Assembly: GCA_022710245.1 (NCBI GenBank)
Contig: JAKLHH010000134.1
Location: forward strand, 1-11,077
DNA: 11,077 bases
From: Myxococcota bacterium
Lineage (GTDB): Bacteria; Myxococcota; Polyangia; GCA-2747355; JAKLHH01
Reading direction: 5' to 3'
The notes beneath the pieces were generated by a model, which had not been told where the DNA came from, ran no database searches, and was given only the letters and a program-made list of their open reading frames with translations. Below are positions 1-5,848 of this stretch, in pieces. The stretch's first letter is position 1; every line of letters begins with the position of its first letter. Position numbers and translations under genes: made by a program.

Positions 1-148
1 GACCGAGCGCTGGGCGGTCATCCTGCGCTACGGGCTCTACGTGAACGAGTCGTCGGTGAAGGGGGATCTACCGCAGCCGCTCCTCGCCGGGGCGGGCTTC
101 CTGCGGCAGACGCTCTTCCTCGGGCTGAGGTACGAGTACGGACCGTGA
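1..148 (+). CDS. C-terminal end of a probable outer-membrane beta-barrel protein (5' end outside window)
   Basis: Reading from base 2, 48 codons stay open to a TGA at 146-148. The peptide has short alternating polar/hydrophobic stretches with aromatic residues (WAVILRYGLYV near the start, QTLFLGLRYEYGP at the end), as expected of the last strands of an outer-membrane beta-barrel, where the final strand carries the insertion signal. The terminal residue is Pro rather than the usual Phe/Tyr/Trp, although Tyr lies two residues before it. GC-rich third positions support real coding. It converges on the next gene with a 49-bp gap in which I see no clear terminator. The specific family cannot be named from 48 residues; a porin-like or surface-adhesin barrel is equally possible. 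Confidence 0.55.
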   Translation, partial: TERWAVILRYGLYVNESSVKGDLPQPLLAGAGFLRQTLFLGLRYEYGP

Positions 149-197
149 GGGCGTGCAGGGGACGGGCGTGACGAGCGAGGCGTCGCGGCGAGCGCTG

Positions 198-1241
198 CTA
201 GGGCTTGCCCGAGCGAAGCGTCTTCGCCCGCTGGCGGAGGTCGCGCGCCTGTGTGGAGAGCTTGCCCGCCACGTCGTTCAGGCGGGCCCCGGCGCTCTTC
301 AGCGCGGCCAGGCGCGCCCGCAGGCTGTCGCCCCGCTCCGGGCTCGCCGGGTCCTTCAGGATGGCGGGGTCGAGCACGTCGCGGATCGAGATGATCTCCG
401 AGCTGCCCCCGCCGGTGCGTGCCACGCTGCCGACGCCGGCGCGGACGGAGCCGCTCGAGGTCGGGTCAGCGGCGTCGGCCATCGCGCCGCTCTCGCCAGC
501 GCCAGCGCCGTACTTGGCCGGAGGCGGCGCGGGCGAGGTGGGGCCCATCGCCGAGGGCGAAGGCGCGTTGCTCTTGCCGCTGGCGCTGTCGGCGGCCGCC
601 GCGGCCACCTTGCGGGCTGCGCCGCTGCGACGGGGCGAGTCCTCGACGAACGGGTTGTCATCGAGCGCCTTGCCGTGGCGCTCGAGGCGGGCGCGTCGCT
701 CCAGCATGGAGATCTTCGCCTGCACCTGGCGCAGCTGCCGGCGCACCTTCTCCTCGGAGTCCTGCAGGAGGTCAGCCTTCTCCTCCAGGTCCTCCGGGGC
801 GTCGAGCGGGCTCGCCTTCTCCCGTGTGACGATCCGCGCCGGACCGCTGCCGAGCAGGGCCGCGAGCTGCGCCCGCCGTCGCTCGAGGCGCGCGCGCTCC
901 GCCCCGCCGGCGCGCGAGGCCGCCGCGGCGTAGGCCAGGGCCAGCTGCTGCGTGAGCGCGCGGAGCTGCGAGCGCTGGCGGGTGAGCTTCGTCGCCAGCT
1001 CCAGGTTCTCCCGCAGGGCAGCGCCGAGCTGATAGTCGCGCGCGACGCCGGCCGGCTGCGTCTTCAGCCGGGTGATGCGCTTGCCCTGCTCCGCCAGCAT
1101 CGCCTCCAGCCGCCCGGTGTGGCTCTCGAGGAGCGTGCGCTGCTTCTCCAGCCTGGCGATGCTGTCCTGCTCGCCCTCGGCGCGCACCGCGGCCGGCAGC
1201 AGGAGGGCAAGAGCAAAGCAAATGGCGAGGGGCCGCATCAT
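198..1241 (-). CDS. exported coiled-coil protein of unknown function, 347 aa
   Basis: A Sec signal peptide is visible: MMRP, then a hydrophobic core (LAICFALALLLPAAV), then an AxA-like RAEGE cleavage region near residue 21. There is no lipobox, so the product should be periplasmic. Residues about 25-190 are rich in Leu, Arg, Glu, Gln and Ala in heptad-like order and look like a long coiled coil in two segments. Residues about 205-275 are a low-complexity Ala/Ser/Pro/Gly linker, and residues about 285-347 return to charged helix. The N-terminal coil resembles the coiled coil of EnvC-type divisome proteins, but no LytM/M23 domain or other enzyme motif follows, so I assign no function. Two adjacent ATGs (1241, 1238) could start it. 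The ribosome site is weak. A near-consensus sigma54 promoter 34 bp upstream predicts a 23-nt leader ending at the first ATG, which supports this start. The stop is TAG at 198-200. Confidence 0.8.
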   Translation of the reverse strand: MMRPLAICFALALLLPAAVRAEGEQDSIARLEKQRTLLESHTGRLEAMLAEQGKRITRLKTQPAGVARDYQLGAALRENLELATKLTRQRSQLRALTQQLALAYAAAASRAGGAERARLERRRAQLAALLGSGPARIVTREKASPLDAPEDLEEKADLLQDSEEKVRRQLRQVQAKISMLERRARLERHGKALDDNPFVEDSPRRSGAARKVAAAAADSASGKSNAPSPSAMGPTSPAPPPAKYGAGAGESGAMADAADPTSSGSVRAGVGSVARTGGGSSEIISIRDVLDPAILKDPASPERGDSLRARLAALKSAGARLNDVAGKLSTQARDLRQRAKTLRSGKP

Positions 1242-1274
1242 CGAGATGTCTTCAGCTCACTTGCCTGGAAAGAC

Positions 1275-1290
1275 AGCAACCGTCATGCCA
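1275..1290 (-). promoter_or_regulatory. sigma54 (RpoN) promoter of the coiled-coil gene
   Basis: The minus strand reads TGGCATGACGGTTGCT. Against the sigma54 consensus TGGCACRNNNNTTGCW it matches 11 of 12 specified positions; only the sixth base differs (T for C). The invariant GG and GC dinucleotides are correctly 10 nt apart. With the C of GC at -12, transcription would start near 1264, giving a 23-nt leader before the ATG at 1241. The match and its placement in a non-coding gap at the right distance from a start codon make this the best-supported promoter in the window. It requires a bacterial enhancer-binding protein; see the repeats at 1362-1400. Confidence 0.8.
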
Positions 1291-1361
1291 CCTGGATCCC
1301 TCGGCGACCAGTGACCAGATCCTTGTAGTTCAAGCCCTTCCGGAACGCAAGCCGTCGACAC

Positions 1362-1400
1362 CCTCAGATTTCTGAGGACCGTGCGCCGCCTCCTCAGAAA
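1362..1400. promoter_or_regulatory. CCTCAGA inverted-repeat cluster, probable enhancer/operator sites
   Basis: CCTCAGA-TT-TCTGAGG (1362-1377) is a perfect 7-bp-arm palindrome. Its right arm also takes part in a second perfect inverted repeat, TTTCTGAGGA (1369-1378) with TCCTCAGAAA (1391-1400), separated by 12 bp. The heptamer therefore occurs three times: forward, reverse, forward. The sites sit about 98-136 bp upstream of the predicted sigma54 start at 1264, the usual distance for enhancer-binding-protein sites, and about 110-145 bp upstream of the -35 of the divergent lipoprotein promoter. The role as an enhancer is inferred from position and symmetry. The second repeat could alternatively form an RNA hairpin, but it has no following U tract. 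Confidence 0.55.
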
Positions 1401-1481
1401 CCCATCGATCGAACCACGCGTTATGACGAAGAAATGTGGCGTCGTGCGGGGTTGGCCCGCCATTCCCCGCTCGCTCAAAAT

Positions 1482-1493
1482 TTCGCAAGCGAA
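1482..1493. promoter_or_regulatory. small palindrome just upstream of lipoprotein promoter
   Basis: TTCGC-AA-GCGAA has perfect 5-bp arms and ends 14 bp before the -35 hexamer at 1508. The position would suit an activator or repressor half-site pair. Arms this short can arise by chance, so this is only a candidate operator. Confidence 0.3.
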
Positions 1494-1507
1494 GTGACAA
1501 AAAAATA

Positions 1508-1535
1508 TTGACGTAAAATTTATCGTTGGTATAGT
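1508..1535 (+). promoter_or_regulatory. sigma70-type promoter of the 273-aa lipoprotein gene
   Basis: TTGACG (1508-1513) and TATAGT (1530-1535) each differ from the -35 and -10 consensus at one base and are 16 bp apart. An A/T-rich stretch directly upstream (about 1497-1507, with a run of seven As) resembles an UP element. The predicted start near 1542 gives a leader of about 70 nt to the ATG at 1613. A near-consensus promoter plus UP-like tract is striking in so GC-rich a sequence and suggests strong, housekeeping-type expression. Confidence 0.75.
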
Positions 1536-1612
1536 TACTAAAGATCGCGAGTGGAACGAATATCAACGGGAGACCCAAAGGAGCGCTGCCAGAGCAAACC
1601 GGGAGGAAACAG

Positions 1613-2434
1613 ATGAGGAACCTGACTGTAGGACTCGCCTTTATCGCAAGTGCATTGTTCTTTGGCTGCGGAGTGGATGACACCGGCGGCTGGAGCCCTG
1701 GACCAGGAGCTCCAGGCTCAGTCACTGAGGTTGGTAGCACCGCGGTGCTGCCGGGCGAGCAGCCGCCAGAGCCAAGCGGACCCAGCATCCCCGCACCAGT
1801 TGCCGACCGGGTAGACACGGTGAGCTGCCCCATCTACCCCGCCAAGGAGATCCAGATCGAGTCCGGGGCGCCGGTCCCCGGGTTCCAGGCGGGTCGCGAT
1901 ACCGTCTGCCTGGGCGAGGCGTACGGCCAGGCCTCGCCAGCCCTCTGCTGGGCGATGCGGGAGTACGAGATGCACGCCGCGTCCGTGGCTGCCTGCTACG
2001 CCGAGGCGTGGAAGCAGCTCGACGCTCAGGGCACGCGCATCCTGGGCCGCGAGTGGACCAAGGTCGCGCTGCCGATGATGCCCGAGGTGTGGGCGAAGAC
2101 GCCGGAGCAGGTCGCCGACCTGGCCCACGCGCTGAGCTCCGGCATGACGCACCTGCTGACCGGCGGCACCTCGAACGTGGCGCCGGGCGCGCCGCTCTGC
2201 TTCCCGATGGTGAGCGGCTGGACCCTGGAGCAGAGCCTGGCGGCAGGCGTGAAGGACATCAAGACGCTGGTCACCAACACGCAGACGCAGGTCAAGAGCG
2301 TCGAGCTCGGGCTGAAGAAGGGCATCGACCTCCAGGTGACGAAGGACCTGCGCCTGAACGTGGCGGTGAAGTTCGTCCCCAAGGGCAGCAACCTGGAGCC
2401 CGTGGGTACCTGCGAGTTCCACTCGCCGATCTAG
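1613..2434 (+). CDS. lipoprotein of unknown function, 273 aa, six mature-domain cysteines
   Basis: The N-terminus has MR-N, a hydrophobic core (LTVGLAFIASALFF) and a lipobox ending GC at Cys19, so the product should be lipidated. Gly20 follows Cys19; by the E. coli +2 rule this favours the outer membrane, though that rule may not hold here. Residues about 21-65 are a Gly/Pro/Ser-rich tether. The rest is a folded domain with six further Cys (in SCPIY, TVCLG, ALCWA, AACYA, PLCFP, GTCEF), enough for three disulfides, and a C-terminal part rich in Lys/Val/Thr that looks like beta structure. I recognise no family. GGGAGG at 1601-1606, 6 nt before the ATG, is a strong ribosome site and fixes the start. 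The first roughly 60 codons use many more A/T-ending codons than the remainder. The gene stands alone: its own promoter upstream and an intrinsic terminator 8 bp after the TAG. Confidence 0.85.
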   Translation: MRNLTVGLAFIASALFFGCGVDDTGGWSPGPGAPGSVTEVGSTAVLPGEQPPEPSGPSIPAPVADRVDTVSCPIYPAKEIQIESGAPVPGFQAGRDTVCLGEAYGQASPALCWAMREYEMHAASVAACYAEAWKQLDAQGTRILGREWTKVALPMMPEVWAKTPEQVADLAHALSSGMTHLLTGGTSNVAPGAPLCFPMVSGWTLEQSLAAGVKDIKTLVTNTQTQVKSVELGLKKGIDLQVTKDLRLNVAVKFVPKGSNLEPVGTCEFHSPI

Positions 2435-2442
2435 GCGAGTCC

Positions 2443-2483
2443 GCGCGCCGCGTGCCCTCCCCACGCGGCGCGCCCTTTTTTTT
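2443..2483 (+). terminator. intrinsic terminator of the 273-aa lipoprotein gene
   Basis: GCGCGCCGCGTG (2443-2454) pairs perfectly over 12 bp with CACGCGGCGCGC (2462-2473) across a 7-nt loop CCCTCCC, followed by CC and eight Ts (2476-2483). This is a textbook Rho-independent terminator on the plus strand beginning 8 bp after the stop codon. Confidence 0.95.
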
Positions 2484-2798
2484 CCCCGGCACCCCTCGTT
2501 GGAAGTAGCAGCTGAGGGGAGCCGTCTGTTCTTCGCTCCCCGCACCCTCCCACCTCCCGATCTCGTGCTGATGCAGTCGGCCCGGCTTCGCCGGCGAACG
2601 CATCACCTCTGATGAACCTTCGCCGCCCGGGCAGCGGCTTCGCCGCACGCCTCGCCCACTTCATCGGGGAGCTTGTGTTCTTGCTCGCTGGTGCGTCGAC
2701 GCTGATCACCAGCAGCGGCGCCGAAGCATTCCCATGTTCCTCGCGCGCGCAGTTGCTCAGTGCAGAGGCGCCTGCGCGCGAGCGGTGCGCTGTGGCGA

Positions 2799-2829
2799 GG
2801 AGCCCGCGCTTCGGCGCGCTTGGGGCTCC
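2799..2829. other. stable stem-loop with UUCG tetraloop
   Basis: GGAGCCC (2799-2805) pairs with GGGCTCC (2823-2829). Inside it, GCGC (2806-2809) pairs with GCGC (2814-2817) around TTCG, giving the very stable C(UUCG)G closure on the plus-strand RNA. Five bases (2818-2822) bulge on one side. No U tract follows on either strand, so it is not a standard intrinsic terminator. Confidence 0.5.
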
Positions 2830-2857
2830 CCGATGAACTGGGCGAGGCGGGCCCGGG

Positions 2858-2893
2858 CTCGCCTTGTGGCGAGATGTGCTCACGGATGGTGAG
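2858..2893 (-). terminator. possible weak transcript end of the regulator gene: tandem hairpins without U tract
   Basis: Reading the minus strand after the regulator stop, CTCAC-CATCC-GTGAG (2893-2879) comes first, then CTCGCC-ACAA-GGCGAG (2873-2858). Both are perfect stems placed 10 to 45 nt after the stop codon. Neither is followed by Us, so termination here, if any, would need a factor, or the hairpins only protect the 3' end. Confidence 0.25.
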
Positions 2894-2903
2894 GGGCGCG
2901 AGG

Positions 2904-4248
<1,345 letters not shown>

Positions 4249-4274
<26 letters not shown>

Positions 4275-5700
4275 CGCCTTCTCCTCGGGGGAGCGTCACG
4301 CGGAAGCTCGAGCCCTTGCCGGGCTCGCTCTGCACCTCGAGCGCGCCGCCGTGATCGTCCACGATCTTCTTCGCCAGCGCGAGCACCAGCCCGGTCCCCT
4401 TCTCCCGCGTGGTGAAGAAGGGGGTGAAGACGCGGGGGAGCACGTCGGGGGCGATGCCGCTCCCGGTGTCCTCCACCGCGCAGGCGCAGTCGCCGCCCTC
4501 CGCGGTCAAGCGCAGGGTCACGCGGCCGCCCGCCGGAGTGGCCTGGATCGCGTTTCGCGCCAGGTTGATCAGCACGCGCCGCAGCTGCTCGGGGTCGCAG
4601 CGGACGGGCGCGGTCGCCGCGCCGTCGGCGGAGACCGTGAGCTCGCGCTCGGCAGCGTCCTTGGCCAGGATCTCCACCACCTCGCTCGCGATCGCCCGCA
4701 GGTCGGCGCGCTGCAGCGCCGGCGGCGAGCGGCGCGCGTAGTCGAGGAAGTCGCCGACCACCTTCTTCAGGTAGGCGAGCTCGCGCTCGATCCGCTGCAC
4801 GTGCTGGAGCTGCTCCGGGGAGCCCTGCAGGTCGTCGCGGAGCAGGCCGCTGAAGAGCTCGATGCCGCCCAGCGGGTTGCGCACCTCGTGCGCGATGCCG
4901 GAGAGCATCAGCTGCATGTGCTGGTCGCGCTCGAAGAGGCCCTGGCGCATCTCGTTCATCGTCGCCGCCAGCAGGCCGACCTCGTCGCGCGAGGTGACCG
5001 GGATCGGCTGCTCCAGCTCGCCGGCGCCGATCCGCTCGGCCTCGCCGGCGAGGCGGCGGAGCGGCCGCGTGATGCGACGGGCGACGAGCAGGCTGACCAG
5101 CGCGACGAGGACGGCGACGATGCCGCCGGAGAGGAGCAGGTAGTTCCTGAGGCGCGCGAGGACCACGTAGAACTCGGCGCTCCCCTCGACGCCGATCGCC
5201 GCCACCACGCCGCCGCCCTCGCCGTGGATCGGCGCGTAGCCGGTCTTGTAGGCCCGGCGGTCCTCGCCGGTGAAGAGCACCGAGCTCGCCTCCTCGCCGG
5301 CGAAGACGCGGCGGAGCTCGGAGCGGTCGGCCTCGGCGTGGTAGTAGCGGTCGCCGATGCGCATGCTCTGCTGCGTGTCGGAGCGGCCGCGGAGGTCCGC
5401 GTCGAGGATGAAGATGCGCGCCACGCGGGTGCGCTGCTGCAGGTGACGGAGCTTGCGGACCAGGCGCTGCCCGGTGCGGCTCTCGTCGTCTCCTGCGACG
5501 AGGAACTGCACCGACTCGGGGAGGATCTGCGTCGCGGCGGCCTGCGCGATGCCGGTCAGCCGTCGGCCGAGCGAGTCCTCCAGGCTCCGCTCGGTGACGC
5601 GGTAGGCGAGGTAGCCGAAGGCCGCGAGCAGCGCGAGCGTGGGCAGCAGGTAGGCGGCGAGGAGCCGGCCGAGCAGGGACCTGAAGTGGGGGCGCCGCAC
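4249..5700 (-). CDS. membrane sensor histidine kinase (Cache-like sensor, HAMP, HisKA, HATPase), 483 aa
   Basis: Transmembrane helix 1 at about 13-33 and helix 2 at about 187-208 enclose a periplasmic sensor of about 150 residues. The pattern [10 protein letters not shown] then [10 protein letters not shown] at 151-174 is typical of Cache/PAS-like extracellular sensors that bind small ligands. Then come HAMP (about 209-262), H-box [10 protein letters not shown] with His271, N-box NLARNAIQA with Asn383, G1 DTGSG at 411-415, F-box FTPFF and G2 at 435-439. G2 reads GTGLV where GTGLG is usual: Gly439 is Val. The first in-frame start is GTG at 5700, preceded by an in-frame TAA at 5712-5710, so it cannot be longer. 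No Shine-Dalgarno precedes it. It overlaps the regulator gene by 26 bp and is divergent from the exporter operon, whose substrate or envelope damage it probably senses (inference). Confidence 0.93.
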
Positions 5701-5742
5701 GGCGGTATCTTAGCGCAAACCGCTGCCCGCCACTGCCCTGCG

Positions 5743-5758
5743 CGGGAGGATCCTTGCT
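5743..5758 (+). promoter_or_regulatory. candidate sigma54 promoter of the exporter operon
   Basis: CGGGAGGATCCTTGCT aligned to TGGCACRNNNNTTGCW has the invariant GG (5744-5745) and GC (5756-5757) 10 nt apart, a perfect TTGCT -12 element, and A and purine matches in the -24 side: 9 of 12 positions. Transcription would begin near 5769, about 80 nt before the ATG at 5849. In GC-rich DNA a match of this quality can occur by chance; the divergent sigma54 activator gene raises its credibility. Confidence 0.4.
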
Positions 5759-5809
5759 CGCTCTCCGCGCGGCCGTCGGGCCTCGCGCCCGCTCGACGAC
5801 GAACGGCGT

Positions 5810-5815
5810 TATAGT
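5810..5815 (+). promoter_or_regulatory. possible -10 element upstream of outer-membrane factor gene
   Basis: TATAGT, the same hexamer as the lipoprotein -10, lies 33 bp before the ATG, in an otherwise GC-rich gap. No -35 hexamer is recognisable 15-19 bp upstream, so it would need an activator or be accidental. It is an alternative or second promoter to the sigma54 candidate at 5743-5758. Confidence 0.25.
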
Positions 5816-5848
5816 AGCGCCCAGCCACAACGCGACACGGAGGAGCAG

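Larger units (their letters stand above)
1242..1612. other. 371-bp divergent control region between coiled-coil gene and lipoprotein gene
   Basis: No gene is evident here. From left to right it holds the sigma54 promoter of the coiled-coil gene (1275-1290, minus), a CCTCAGA inverted-repeat cluster (1362-1400), a small palindrome TTCGC-AA-GCGAA (1482-1493), a strong sigma70-like promoter for the lipoprotein (1508-1535, plus) and its roughly 70-nt leader. Base composition falls sharply at about 1475-1560, which is AT-rich compared with the roughly 70% GC of the rest. A short direct repeat (GACCAGT GACCAGA) lies near 1310-1323. I looked for GEMM, cobalamin and other known riboswitch cores in the leader and saw none. 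Confidence 0.7.
2484..2903. other. 420-bp convergent gap with hairpins, no convincing gene
   Basis: It lies between the terminator of the lipoprotein gene and the 3' end of the response-regulator gene. Visible structure: a small hairpin CCGGC-TTC-GCCGG (2582-2594); a longer stem-loop at 2799-2829; GGCGAG at 2841-2846 and 2868-2873, both able to pair with CTCGCC at 2858-2863; an 8-bp palindrome GCCCGGGC at 2851-2858; and CTCAC/GTGAG at 2879-2893. Open frames crossing it (for example 2612-2836 plus and 2431-2883 minus) lack ribosome sites and the strong third-position GC bias of neighbouring genes. No promoter was identified. Confidence 0.5.

Noticed and set aside
1330..1339. IHF site between CCTCAGA repeats and the sigma54 promoter
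   Set aside because: Only the TCAA-N4-TT core matches; flanking consensus bases differ, so position alone is not enough.
1542..1612. Possible riboswitch in the lipoprotein leader (GCAAACC near the ribosome site recalls part of the GEMM core)
   Set aside because: The rest of the GEMM core, including the second conserved segment with GGRACGCAAAGC, is missing and the start codon follows at once.
2612..2836. Possible 74-codon small membrane protein (plus)
   Set aside because: It has one hydrophobic stretch but no ribosome site, no promoter, and third-position GC of about 80%, lower than that of neighbouring genes. Chance frame more likely.
2431..2883. Open frame on the minus strand through the convergent gap
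   Set aside because: It runs antisense through the intrinsic terminator of the lipoprotein gene, with no domain, signal or ribosome site.
5723..5738. Direct repeat CTGCCC spaced 10 bp in the divergent gap as regulator site
   Set aside because: Six-base GC-rich repeats are expected by chance here, and no dyad symmetry is seen.
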